DNA of 64,000 nucleotides. Source: Lewinellaceae bacterium. GTDB lineage: Bacteria > Bacteroidota > Bacteroidia > Chitinophagales > Saprospiraceae. The first letter of the stretch is position 1. Every line of letters starts with the position of its first letter. Shown piece after piece: positions 10,601 through 17,159 of the stretch. The position numbers and the translations under genes were made by a program. Location of the stretch: NCBI GenBank assembly GCA_020636355.1, contig JACJYB010000009.1, positions 62,001-126,000 on the forward strand, read 5' to 3'. Below the pieces are notes generated by a model that made no database searches, was not told the DNA's origin, and saw only the letters and a list, made by a program, of their open reading frames with translations.

Positions 10601-13491
10601 GACTTAGTACTACATTGACTGGTGGGCAATCCTATGCCATCCATTTGACACCCGGCTATCCCGGGCAAGCTTATCCGGAAGGGTGGGTGGTTTGGATTGA
10701 TCTAAATGGCAATGGATCATTTACGGATACAGGAGAACGAATGGTCACTGGGAAAGCTACCGGTATTTTTTCATCGACACTTACCGTGCCAATCGTGAAC
10801 TCAAGGACGACCCGGATGCGGATTGCGTTACAATATAACAACTCAGCAACCGGTTCTTGCGGCTCGTTTTCTTATGGAGAAGTTGAGGACTATACGGTCT
10901 TTTTGCAAGCGGCAGCAGGTCCCTCTTGCACAGATGGGATTAAGAATGGGGATGAGACTGGCGTAGATTGTGGCGGCACCAACTGTCCGGCATGCCCTGA
11001 AATCATGGGCTGTACCAATCCAGCTAGCCATAATTACAATCCGCAGGCTACCAATGATGATGGGTCTTGCCAGACTTGCAACGATGGTATTCAAAATGGC
11101 GATGAAACCGGTGTCGATTGTGGCGGAAACAAATGTATCCCGTGTACCGTTTCCAGTTATTGTTCGGCCAAAGGACTCAGCAATCAGTATGAATACATCA
11201 AACAGGTTGCCCTCAATACCCTGGATCATACTTCCGGAGCTGATGGTGGATACGGTGATTTCACTGGATTTTCCACCACGGTCATGCCCGGTCAAACCTA
11301 TCCTTTAAAACTGGTGCCGGGATTCGCAGGATCAGCTTACAAAGAAGGATGGAAAGTATGGATCGATTACAATGGAGATGGTGATTTTGTCGATACAGGG
11401 GAACTGGTCTATTCAGGTTCTTCGGCGTCAGCAATACAATCGAGCGTAACCATCCCGTCCGGTTTAAACTCCAAGTCCACTCGGATGCGGGTAGCCATGC
11501 AGTACACCAGCCTCCCGTCCGGACCTTGTACGAACCTTTCCTTTGGTGAGGTTGAGGATTATATTGTAACTATCCAAAGCGGAGTTGCACCAACCTGTAC
11601 GGATGGCATTCAAAACGGCAATGAGACAGGTATTGATTGTGGAGGAGATTGTCAGCCTTGCCCAATATCCGGATGTACAGATCCATTAGCCCATAACTAC
11701 AATCCCGCTGCGACTGACGACGATGGCAGTTGTCAGACCTGTAGTGACGGGATACAGAATGGCGATGAAACAGGTGTAGATTGTGGTGGATCTCTGTGTG
11801 CTCCCTGTGCATTAATGGGATGCACCGATCCGACAGCACATAATTACAATCCAAGTGCAGTCGTCGACGATGGCAGTTGCCAGACCTGCGTTGATGGAGT
11901 AAAGAATGGGGATGAGACAGGTATCGACTGCGGCGGCGCCTTGTGTGCTCCTTGTGCATTGATGGGGTGCACTGATCCGGCAGCGCATAATTACAATCCA
12001 AGTGCAGTCGTGGACGATGGCAGTTGTCAGACCTGTAGTGACGGGATACAGAATGGTGATGAAACCGGTGTGGATTGTGGTGGTGCATTATGTGTTCCTT
12101 GTCAGCAGGTCAGTTATTGCAGCCTGAAAGGAAATAGTCAAAAATACGAATACATCAAGCGGGTGGTCTTTGCTGCCCTTGATCATTCTTCTGGATCCGA
12201 TGGAGGATATGGGGACTATACCGGTTTCACCACTACGGTACCACCAGGCATGAGCTATCCTATTCAACTGATTCCCGGTTTTGCTGGCTCGTCATATAAG
12301 GAAGCGTGGCGTGTGTGGATTGACTACAACCGGGACGGTGATTTCAACGATACCGGTGAGTTGGTTTTCATTGGTACTGGAACGAGTACGGTCAGTGGTA
12401 CGGTAGCAGTTCCTGCCTCTGCCTCCAGTGGCGCCACCCGCATGCGGGTGGCCATGCGATACAACCAATACCCCAGCGGTAGTTGTGGTAGCCTGGACAA
12501 TGGCGAGGTGGAAGATTATACCGTAATTATTGGTGCCGGTCAACCTCCGACGTGTAATGATGGGATCCAAAATGGCACCGAAACTGGTATCGACTGTGGA
12601 GGTACTTGCCCTCCTTGTGAGGAAAGCGGTTGCACCGATCCCAATGCCCACAATTACGATCCCAATGCCACGGTGGATGACGGCAGCTGTCAGACCTGTG
12701 AAGATGGTATTAAAAATGGAGATGAGACGGGTATCGATTGTGGGGGAGCGCTTTGCCTGCCATGCGAGACCAGTGTGAATTATTGTTCCAGTAAAGGAAA
12801 CAGTCAACAATACGAATACATCAAACAGGTGCAGTTCAATACCCTGGATCATACCAGTGGGTCCAATGGTGGGTATGGAGATTTTACGGCGTTTTCTACC
12901 TCGGTCCAACCAGGTCAAAGTTATACGCTCACATTGGTTCCCGGATATGTCAGTCAATCCTACAACGAAGGCTGGCGGGTGTGGATCGATTACAATGGTG
13001 ACGGTGATTTTAATGATACTGGGGAGTTGATCTATTCCAGTGTTCGCAGTGGTACTGCCAATACCACCATTCAAGTACCGGCATCCAGCACGCCAGGAAC
13101 GACCAGGATGCGTGTAGCTATGCAATACAATGCCGTGGTAGGTGGACCATGTGCCAGTTTTTCCTATGGCGAAGTGGAAGATTACAGTGTCATAATAGTG
13201 GGTACTAATAATGTGAATAACCTGGAGACCAGGGACGAACTATCTCTAGCTGCAGAAGTTTGGCAAATTTTCCCTAATCCCGGTTCGGAAGTTTTGAATA
13301 TGCAATTTTCTCATTCGATATCTGGAAAGATTGAACTGTGGGATATGCAAGGGCGGATGGTTCAAGAATATGAATTAAATGATCTTCAAATTGTTTCCCT
13401 GAATGTATCCTCACTCAATGCAGGTGTGTATCGTGTGATGTGGATTTCCCCTGACCGTGCACCGGTGATTTACAATTGGTTAAAATTATAG
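1684..13491 (+). CDS. Giant modular T9SS exoprotein (M43-like protease, LRR, beta-helix, propeller, GEVED, Cys modules)
   Basis: The product is 3935 residues from the ATG at 1684 (1666 is an alternative); a hydrophobic signal segment ends at GAQNC. Order by nucleotide position: M43/pappalysin-like domain (zinc motif HELGHLFGLYH at ~2338-2370, Met-turn MDY at ~2500); four DCGG cysteine modules (2960-3265); beta-sandwich/FN3-like segments (3290-4830); right-handed beta-helix (4840-5730, opened by the DGDGSLRKAI signature); YCF48/Asp-box propeller (6040-6930); two LRR blocks opened by IPDPNFEQ (7500-8310 and 8315-9240); plant-type LRRs (9320-10250); four GEVED domains (10485-10910, 11150-11575, 12108-12530, 12775-13200); type-A sorting domain (13258-13491). 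A surface adhesin or protease role is inferred. The gene starts 36 bp after the LRR gene and ends at a strong terminator. GC content rises markedly from ~10.3 kb. Confidence 0.85.
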   Translation: MNSSSKYGLIICAKREISLIEKWIIILFVGMNVIFYPLGAQNCVTNETYGNDNNCGNDCNLNYDQSAGNINIPVFIHASLYNNTFEVNKIANLIALVNLQFQAFGVPINFIITNQIYDHTTFSQDACFYYDGGKCGCPQVTADRISPIMLSNPNVLHIFLFENILYENTNSNIPCEIDDYSNDALGIAFYPKVTSGLPTNGLVLKNSIVNGSLFQVLAHELGHLFGLYHTFENSVFSSTICGGASNDGIGDTPLMVNGVPEDNSLNTMSCNLMDYTDTNIPNIPPYDGCFNFWDITDCQRAKIVDVLFTCRNNICTDPLKPVIKNNNGNYVGDYLDYLIGDVDFELLVQLDGSHATNTENYVSISIYDELGNYLSGLYSNKITLKDYFNHGVGLNEGKYKIEFIDKSIVNSSCQSLPTEILLSVYSCNDNIKNGDETGVDCGGTICDPCPTCDDGIKNGEETGIDCGGLDCEPCSTCSDGIRNGDETGVDCGGSVCGPCPTCDDGVKNGDETGVDCGGSCPNSCVTCIAPSILEPIEYFCNGSTYQISFGFTGEIDAYYDIYVTSSNVVYDNKSNVSANHYTLANIPAGETVGLLVENIEDPQHCFDALSISPPNCDPSIIDVTWPTIPECIQADEVRTITWNSGGTVMGKIMIEACDQTGMCYLIGDMEPDNGSLTWTIPYMANGNPLPEGEYTIKIYDPFNTNKVGYSPVNFTYYESCNIQDCDPLDVILLSPISGVQFELSDEIYLTWNLVAVPTNCQWKDYHLQVSADPDFTNTSFQSLTFAYYNFLADIVGPGTYYWRVRSVNDEGVLGNWSVINTFQIISSSASELNFSTCLQAPDNVTQGDPFSFDFSLVNPGIVDWSGTVVVALVEQQNASNNKILLQKSAQINSKGTQSFSNYVASGTTWQLTPGTYLIGVTYSDAQSDGYRWVGSASCTPQLQVGNEITAVHYLTVSEAPCNPPINIYVSDASITSSQASISWTNLYNAGGYGIEFRIVGNSQWDYLETSSSSLLLDGLSSGTLYEYRIKSLCGNSESSYSTIRTFETYCDYVITVSNINDDGDGSLRKAITCANKTPGLNRITFNIPGSGSHVISVLSPLPSISDEVIIDGTTQPGNDPNVGLIIIDGSNTSGEFSDGISIGTDNVEIYGLDLRNFDDSGISISGSNISIGAESKRNIISACESGIYLWPNVSTILIDGNIIGVDKATGNTTGNNSGIYLNSFNGVDIRNNIIGGNGSGIYQWVTNNQINCSDLVVEHNYIGTDLSGNNNQNSFGFLVWAYGNENTYHVTNSVIRNNVIAYNLQAIYLQDGYSIEIEKNSFKCNDHAIGLTYGANGEAIRPTISMATNTYVAGIGGVGQRIDVYFADECGKSCEGSDYIGSAVVDGTGNWKLSNLSISVGRMVTALSSTSTSETSIFSLCKLILNQCQNGVKDGDETAVDCGGSTCGPCQDNCDWKYIQPANNVAFYKVVVNGDRWIAAGYKGKLLISDNYGLSWVEKLSIGDSEVFVDVVFIDTQTGVAVSSTGVVYKTMDSGETWLALSNTGIGTARMVFINANHAWAVGLNGGVVKSVDGGANWSQVSTGFSGRFNDVQFLNSSIGYIVGNSGILLKTVNGGNNWSQISGGVSKSIYKVQFLDSNRGFIKILASGYEDILKTTDGGQTWNSIFVNKVPRISDFYFVDELFGYYTSSSDIFSTVDGGLIWKYEYGKGGSNVNSFVYFNDLIIVAGGAYNFTINDQYSELMVYGCDLYSQTCSNGIKDGDEEDVDCGGSLCEPCGTQPPKIISFKEGDILDNGCSNEYFSQEGIYLNLIWSSVKNATQYNIQGFNNESYNTAFNISTSDTATSYSCQGCYANSGDSLRIKVRAYVEGQWTSFSYPVTGYYEDVNSDCVPGCTYVLSHNFDPIATLDDGSCETCSDSIQNGDETGVDCGGILCEPCKSITYIPDPNFEQRLIYDGIDKDGTLNGQMYSIDALGVDTLILTSRNISDLTGIEAFIDLQYLVCPNNHLTFLDLSQNIVLTYLECSFNQISSLNVTQSFDLTYLACSSNQLSELDLTNNLSLEVLFCNGNQLTNLDLSQNTVLGNIACNDNQLKELDVSQNTSLNYLYCHGNQLTGLDLSQNSILTELKCYDNQLLSLDVSPNLNLKWLFCWGNQLTYLDVRNGHNKAINYFDVTGNPDLACISVDDVDYFNTKWSQYKDETAIFSTNCFADITYIPDPNFEQALIDLGIDSDGQINGQMYTDDAAGVTILQVGNRNISDLTGIEAFVDLVHLDCAINQLTSLDVSNNVALQFLGCGDNQITSLDLSQNTALVELYCYLNPLNGLDVSANVNLEQLSCRSNQLLSLDLSNITRLTYLECSENNLTSLDLSNNANLEQLYCDKNYLTSLNVSASPNLQVLYCYRNLITMLDFSGVTGLLFFDCSTNRLTELNVNQNHALKYLKCNSNKINELDLTGNSSLESFWCDNNQLTSLDVRNGNNAGIITFSAYYNPSLSCISVDDVAIANANWGKDAATHFSSDCSMDTCDDGIQNGDETGIDCGGSLCEPCPCVHPDLPALMALYYATDGANWTTKWDTANCDICNWYGVDCLNGRVIAIRLVNNNLVGVIPVDLSQLTELQDLWLQLNKLSGEIPVGIRQLNKLRTLYLNGNQLSGSIPSELSSLSELVGLNLNQNQLSDEIPKSMGMLSNLTHLNLAGNKLTGNIPDEIGDLIKLTSLGLSANLLSGPIPLSLGNLHGLLLLYADNNAFSGFVPDTLFQLPVIEEMLLNDNDFIGSVPSNVNSASHLRYLWLQNNQLSGTIPESLGLSTSLQSLNLSNNDLEGCFPANLNNLCGVNVNFSSNPALPNGGDFPSFCLDNTGSCNQCSDGIQNGDETAIDCGGSLCDPCAIDGCTNPASHNYNPDATIDDGSCLTCSDGVQNGDETGIDCGGALCMPCQAVSYCIAKAASNQYEYIKRVQLNTLDNTSGADGGYGDYTGLSTTLTGGQSYAIHLTPGYPGQAYPEGWVVWIDLNGNGSFTDTGERMVTGKATGIFSSTLTVPIVNSRTTRMRIALQYNNSATGSCGSFSYGEVEDYTVFLQAAAGPSCTDGIKNGDETGVDCGGTNCPACPEIMGCTNPASHNYNPQATNDDGSCQTCNDGIQNGDETGVDCGGNKCIPCTVSSYCSAKGLSNQYEYIKQVALNTLDHTSGADGGYGDFTGFSTTVMPGQTYPLKLVPGFAGSAYKEGWKVWIDYNGDGDFVDTGELVYSGSSASAIQSSVTIPSGLNSKSTRMRVAMQYTSLPSGPCTNLSFGEVEDYIVTIQSGVAPTCTDGIQNGNETGIDCGGDCQPCPISGCTDPLAHNYNPAATDDDGSCQTCSDGIQNGDETGVDCGGSLCAPCALMGCTDPTAHNYNPSAVVDDGSCQTCVDGVKNGDETGIDCGGALCAPCALMGCTDPAAHNYNPSAVVDDGSCQTCSDGIQNGDETGVDCGGALCVPCQQVSYCSLKGNSQKYEYIKRVVFAALDHSSGSDGGYGDYTGFTTTVPPGMSYPIQLIPGFAGSSYKEAWRVWIDYNRDGDFNDTGELVFIGTGTSTVSGTVAVPASASSGATRMRVAMRYNQYPSGSCGSLDNGEVEDYTVIIGAGQPPTCNDGIQNGTETGIDCGGTCPPCEESGCTDPNAHNYDPNATVDDGSCQTCEDGIKNGDETGIDCGGALCLPCETSVNYCSSKGNSQQYEYIKQVQFNTLDHTSGSNGGYGDFTAFSTSVQPGQSYTLTLVPGYVSQSYNEGWRVWIDYNGDGDFNDTGELIYSSVRSGTANTTIQVPASSTPGTTRMRVAMQYNAVVGGPCASFSYGEVEDYSVIIVGTNNVNNLETRDELSLAAEVWQIFPNPGSEVLNMQFSHSISGKIELWDMQGRMVQEYELNDLQIVSLNVSSLNAGVYRVMWISPDRAPVIYNWLKL
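2961..12766 (+). repeat. 18 dispersed copies of the DGIxNGDETGxDCGG cysteine module
   Basis: A ~24-residue module, T-C-x-D-G-I-x-N-G-D-E-T-G-x-D-C-G-G-x-x-C-x-P-C, occurs 18 times within the giant protein: four in tandem at 2961-3262, then singly near 5965, 6942, 7420, 9249, 10260, 10410, 10926, 11073, 11590, 11736, 11886, 12030, 12550 and 12695. Four cysteines and the acidic NGDETGxDCGG core are almost invariant, which suggests a disulfide-bonded, possibly calcium-binding linker between domains. Variants include DEED (6942) and NETG (11590). The pattern is common in Bacteroidota exoproteins; its structure is not known to me. Confidence 0.85.
11671..12105 (+). repeat. 147-bp in-frame tandem repeat, three units
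   Basis: Three consecutive 49-codon units, with the start of GCTDP at about 11671, 11818 and 11965, each encode GCTDPxAHNYNPxAxxDDGSC followed by one DCGG module. Long stretches of DNA are identical between units, for instance the segment from GGCAGTTG through GGGATACAGAATGG. The amplification therefore looks recent compared with the diverged copies elsewhere in the gene. Confidence 0.85.
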
Positions 13492-13533
13492 TTGTATAAG
13501 CGCCCTGGATTGATTAAACACTATGGGAGTTTA

Positions 13534-13566
13534 GGGCCTGTTCGCATTGGACAGGCCCTTTTTCTT
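13534..13566 (+). terminator. Intrinsic terminator of the giant exoprotein gene
   Basis: A perfect 8-bp stem GGGCCTGT / ACAGGCCC (13534-13541 and 13551-13558) with a 9-nt loop is followed by TTTTTCTT, 42 bp after the stop codon. Confidence 0.9.
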
Positions 13567-13637
13567 ATGCCAGCAAGAAGTAATAATAAATTTTCATAAT
13601 TGCTACAATACCGGATAATTTTTTATTCATTCATTTT

Positions 13638-13673
13638 CCTGTTTCATTTGGATAAGTGCCTGTTTCATTTGGA
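13638..13673 (+). promoter_or_regulatory. Pair of 15-bp direct repeats, 21 bp apart, upstream of lipoprotein genes
   Basis: CCTGTTTCATTTGGA occurs exactly at 13638-13652 and again at 13659-13673, a 21-bp period (two helical turns), followed within ~10 bp by the AT-rich CATATAATACAATTA. The spacing is what a dimeric activator binding direct repeats would use, as LytTR-family regulators do, but the repeats do not match the general LytTR consensus. It is the only obvious regulatory signal ahead of the lipoprotein gene starting at 13727. The operator role is inference. Confidence 0.4.
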
Positions 13674-13726
13674 CTCATATAATACAATTATTTTATGCGT
13701 TAATTTGGATGAAATGAACCCATACC

Positions 13727-14323
13727 ATGTGTCCCAAGATGATGACGAGTATTCTGTTAGGCTGGTTATTTGTTGCCTGTCAGCCCGTAGTATTAGTGCC
13801 CGATGATGACGCTACCCTTTCGGAGGAAATTCCGGAATATTTTTTTATCGAAGAGGAGACTTCACTTGGAGTATTGCAAACCAAAATATTCACCCAGAAT
13901 TGTCATGATGATAGTCTCTTCTTGACTCCAGAGGACCGTCTATTGCGTATTGAGGTTGATTTATTCATGACTCTTCCAGAAGGCGGCGAAAAGATAGAAT
14001 GTTATACCGGTGGGTATACTTTTTTTGAAATGGACCTGGAGTATTGGACCGTTGGAGAGGTCATTTATCCCGGATACCGACGCAAAGTGATTTGTATGGT
14101 GGAAGGTAATCCCGTACAGGGATACCAGTTAGAATATTCGGTTGCTCAATTACCGGCAGGAGAGCAAGTTCATCTGCATCTGGAAGGAGCCATTGCTGCA
14201 TCTCGGCTGAAAAATCCGGCGCCTTTTTTCAGTACTTGTGGTGTACGCCTGAAAGATTCCGGGCGAATCGTTGGCTGGAATTATCCGGCCCATAAAATAT
14301 GGATTCAACCTGCTCAATCGTAG
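13727..14323 (+). CDS. Putative lipoprotein, paralogue of the next gene
   Basis: The product is 198 residues; starts at 13739 or 13742 are equally possible. A short hydrophobic segment ends in the lipobox-like LFVAC, so export and lipidation are likely. I do not recognise the family. The mature part is beta-rich with no catalytic motif visible. It resembles the following gene in length, order of motifs (GGYTFFEMDLEYW against GGLAYIQLEQSEW; PAPFFSTC against VTPFFNSF) and the C-terminal GWNYP signature, which shows a tandem duplication. It lies downstream of the 21-bp-spaced direct repeats and a terminator, so it starts its own unit, with the paralogue 5 bp after its stop. Confidence 0.65.
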   Translation: MCPKMMTSILLGWLFVACQPVVLVPDDDATLSEEIPEYFFIEEETSLGVLQTKIFTQNCHDDSLFLTPEDRLLRIEVDLFMTLPEGGEKIECYTGGYTFFEMDLEYWTVGEVIYPGYRRKVICMVEGNPVQGYQLEYSVAQLPAGEQVHLHLEGAIAASRLKNPAPFFSTCGVRLKDSGRIVGWNYPAHKIWIQPAQS

Positions 14324-14328
14324 TCACT

Positions 14329-14889
14329 ATGAAAACACATCGACATTGGATTGGCCTCATTTTTTTGCTTTCACTTTCCGCCTGTGAAAAAATAAATATG
14401 AGCTATACCTGGAGTATGGAGGATCAAACTGAGTATGGAAAATTAAAAACGGAGTTTACGCTGCCTTTCAAAACGGAAAGTGCTTACCTATCCTGTGATT
14501 CTACTGTTCACCAGATACCTTTTAAAATGGAATTGTCCATGGTGGTGCCGGACAGTACGGATTATTTTCGCTTAGCCATTGGTGGGTTAGCCTATATCCA
14601 ATTGGAACAAAGTGAATGGAAGCAGGGAGGATCCGCAATGAATCTTTCGCCGATGCGCTATACAGCTCTCCTGGATGGTCGCCTGGTGAATATTTTTCAA
14701 TATCAATTCGGAGTTCGTGCATTTCCTCCGCAGACCCAACTACAAGGTGTCCTACAAGGATTCATTGAAGTGGACAGTTTACTGGAGGTCACCCCATTTT
14801 TTAACAGCTTTTATTTCACCAGCCCCTTCAGAAGAGAACGAATAGGATGGAATTATCCCTATTCGAAGGCGTATGTGATTAGGAAGTGA
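14329..14889 (+). CDS. Putative lipoprotein, second member of a tandem pair
   Basis: The ATG at 14329 is preferred because MKTHRHWIGLIFLLSLSAC gives a textbook lipoprotein signal; the in-frame ATG at 14299 lies inside the preceding gene. The product is 186 residues of unknown function with a beta-rich mature part ending in RIGWNYPYSKAYV, the same GWNYP ending as its upstream paralogue. Five base pairs separate the two genes, so they are probably co-transcribed. Placement among large T9SS cargo genes suggests an envelope role, but nothing in the sequence proves it. Confidence 0.65.
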   Translation: MKTHRHWIGLIFLLSLSACEKINMSYTWSMEDQTEYGKLKTEFTLPFKTESAYLSCDSTVHQIPFKMELSMVVPDSTDYFRLAIGGLAYIQLEQSEWKQGGSAMNLSPMRYTALLDGRLVNIFQYQFGVRAFPPQTQLQGVLQGFIEVDSLLEVTPFFNSFYFTSPFRRERIGWNYPYSKAYVIRK

Positions 14890-15047
14890 ACAAATTTAAT
14901 ATACGAAACCATTATGGCTTCAAAATATCAATTGACAAGAAAGTCTGAGTATATCTTATTGATTATGTTCTTGAAGACATTGAGCTCATTTGGGATTGCA
15001 CTATTCCTCTTCCGGAATGTTCAACCTGTAATTTAAGTAAAAATGAT

Positions 15048-16379
15048 TTGCTCTGCCTCGACTGGGTTCGATCCTCCATGAAGAAATATGTAAATTTTGG
15101 TTTTTGTGAAGGCTTGGAGGGGTATTTATGCGATGTAAAAGTTGGAGCAGGTGACTATGCAGGAAGAGAAGTTGTTGTAGTTAAAGCAATATGTGGCGAA
15201 GATACGGAGGATGAATGGGCAGATTATTTTGTGTATGATTGTACTGGCTTATTGATAAATAAATGTTATTATGATCCATACAATACCAGTTGCGAATATG
15301 GTGATACGAAATTATTGGAAGAAATTAACAATCTAGCTTATCTATGGGATTGTAGTATGCCTTTTCCTGGATGTCCGGTTTGTGACTATAACGAGAGTGA
15401 ATTTATGTGCATGGATTGGGTTAGAGATACGATTATCAATTACTATCCATATGGCCAGTATTGTGTTTCCGATGATTTTTTTTCATTAATTAGCCTTGAC
15501 TTAATTGAATATTCAGGTGAGCCTATCTTGAGTATTGGTGGATGTGCTGGCTATGATGCGTGTTGGGAGCGGCTTTACTCCTGTTATGGAGAATTGCTAG
15601 GGACATGTTTTGATGGAATTTTCGGATTAACCTGTTCGGACGAGAAGTTTGAAAATATTATCGATCGAAAATACATTCGTACTTTATGGAAATGTAGTGA
15701 TCCGGATCCAGCTTGTTGGGGCTGTTTGCCATTTTGGCCAAAAAGTAAGTGCTCAAACCTGGATGTTCAATCGGTGATTATTTCTGGTGATGCAGAGATC
15801 AATCTTGACGGCTATATATTTGAGGAAGGTGATATTATTGGGCTTTTTTATAAAGATGAATTTGGATTACTGGTTTGTGCCGATTATGGAGCTTATTATC
15901 CGGGAACAAATCTTCAATTGATTGCCTGCAAAGATGATCCCAATACAGCAAGGAAAGATGGTTTCGAAAAAGGGGAAAAATATATCTTCAAATTTTGGAA
16001 TTGCTCTATAAACATTGACTACGAGGATTCCATGTCCGTCTATGTTCCTATCGGTTCTTCTGGCTTTGGCATTCCGGATGCTACTGATACTTATGGTGAT
16101 GGAACTATTTCCATTGTTCAGGCATTTGGATCAGCTACCTCATCGAGAGAAAATCTAATTGAAGATTATTCAGGGATCCTACTTTTTCCCAATCCTAGCA
16201 TCGGAGACCTAACTATACAAGCTGATTTTCCTATCCAAGAGGTGTATGCTATTGATTTACTGGGTCGAAAAATTAGCGCTACTAATACACATCAATTACA
16301 CTTCGACCATCCTGGTATTTACTTGGTTCATATTTTCAATGGTCAACGGTGGTATGTGGAAAAGGTGATAGTTGAATAA
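15048..16379 (+). CDS. 5'-truncated T9SS cargo gene with WDC/CxDWVR repeats (possible pseudogene)
   Basis: The reading frame is open from 14949, just after a TGA at 14946, but has no ATG before 15078; the given start is a TTG. Recognisable protein begins before any start codon: residues read from 14961 (DYVLEDIELIWDC ... CLDWVR) match the internal repeat LLEEINNLAYLWDC ... CMDWVR encoded from ~15325. Two full ~105-residue cysteine-rich repeats and a third degenerate one (LWKCSDPDP...) are present, followed by a type-A sorting domain (LFPNPSIGDL ... VEKVIVE). A T9SS cargo protein needs a signal peptide and this one has none, so the 5' end appears to have been lost. The function of the repeat is unknown. 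It may be a non-functional remnant or a donor of modules. Confidence 0.6.
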   Translation: MLCLDWVRSSMKKYVNFGFCEGLEGYLCDVKVGAGDYAGREVVVVKAICGEDTEDEWADYFVYDCTGLLINKCYYDPYNTSCEYGDTKLLEEINNLAYLWDCSMPFPGCPVCDYNESEFMCMDWVRDTIINYYPYGQYCVSDDFFSLISLDLIEYSGEPILSIGGCAGYDACWERLYSCYGELLGTCFDGIFGLTCSDEKFENIIDRKYIRTLWKCSDPDPACWGCLPFWPKSKCSNLDVQSVIISGDAEINLDGYIFEEGDIIGLFYKDEFGLLVCADYGAYYPGTNLQLIACKDDPNTARKDGFEKGEKYIFKFWNCSINIDYEDSMSVYVPIGSSGFGIPDATDTYGDGTISIVQAFGSATSSRENLIEDYSGILLFPNPSIGDLTIQADFPIQEVYAIDLLGRKISATNTHQLHFDHPGIYLVHIFNGQRWYVEKVIVE

Positions 16380-16400
16380 AAGGAACTATTGATCCTCATC

Positions 16401-17159
16401 TCACCCCTTCATCATCTCCAGCACATCCCCATAATACACATCTCCGATGCCCAGCCCTTCACGCATACCGTTTAGATACACCATGCGGTCCTCATGGTCG
16501 ATGTGGCTGATCTTATTCCGGTGTACGGCAATGCTGCGATGAATGCGTACCAGGTCAGGACCTGCCTCCTGCAGCATCTGCTCGAGCGCTTTGTAGGTAC
16601 GGACTTGCTTGCCGAAATCGGTGTGGACGATGATGGTGCCGCCACCTCCTACCTCAATGTATTCGATTTCACTCAACTTGACGCGATGAGTGTTGGGTCC
16701 TGCCCTTAACATAAATACCCGGTCACGATCAGAGGGTTGCTGCCGTACTTCCTTTTTATAATGATAAGTGCGTATGGCATCCTGAATACTGGCAAATTTT
16801 TCCTGCCAATCCTCCAGGATCGGCTTCTGCATGATGTAAACGACATGATCTCGGAAGCGGTTGAGCGTCTCCTGGGCGAGTTCAAATTCGAGGTAGCCGG
16901 TGACGATGACGGTAGGAGGAATGGGAAATTGGATGTCGCGCAATCGCTGCATCAACATGAATGCATCGCCTCCGATCAACTTGATGTCCAGCATCAAAGC
17001 GGTGGGCCGGGTCTGCAGGATGCCGTCAAAGGCTGCATCGACAGATTCTGCCTCTCCAACTACCTGAACACCAGTTGCCTGGGATAACAATTGGATCATA
17101 CCCTGGCGGTTCGCCGGTTCGTCTTCCACGACGAAGAAATTAAATTGATTCCCAATCAT
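16401..17159 (-). CDS. LytTR-family response regulator
   Basis: The product is 252 residues from the ATG at 17159; a longer in-frame extension runs inside the kinase gene and is not credible. The N-terminal receiver domain has the acidic pocket at E12-D13 and the phospho-acceptor D58 (LMLDIKL); the C-terminal LytTR DNA-binding domain covers about residues 150-250 (VKLSEIEYIEVGGG, LVRIHRSIAVHRNKI). It should bind direct-repeat operators and activate transcription when phosphorylated. The start overlaps the end of the sensor kinase gene by 20 bp, so translation is coupled and the two form a cognate pair. Candidate targets are the surrounding exoprotein genes (inference). Confidence 0.93.
   Translation of the reverse strand: MIGNQFNFFVVEDEPANRQGMIQLLSQATGVQVVGEAESVDAAFDGILQTRPTALMLDIKLIGGDAFMLMQRLRDIQFPIPPTVIVTGYLEFELAQETLNRFRDHVVYIMQKPILEDWQEKFASIQDAIRTYHYKKEVRQQPSDRDRVFMLRAGPNTHRVKLSEIEYIEVGGGGTIIVHTDFGKQVRTYKALEQMLQEAGPDLVRIHRSIAVHRNKISHIDHEDRMVYLNGMREGLGIGDVYYGDVLEMMKG

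Noticed and set aside
12292..13125. 277-residue minus-strand ORF
   Set aside because: It lies wholly under the GEVED modules of the giant gene; the codon pattern and domain homology belong to the plus strand. The same applies to minus-strand frames at 10237-11295 and 2850-3305.
14914..15036. 40-codon hydrophobic ORF that might be the missing signal peptide of the truncated cargo gene
   Set aside because: It is in another frame from the repeat protein, and the overlapping bases are better explained as coding DYVLEDIELIWDC of the repeat; the hydrophobic reading is probably chance.
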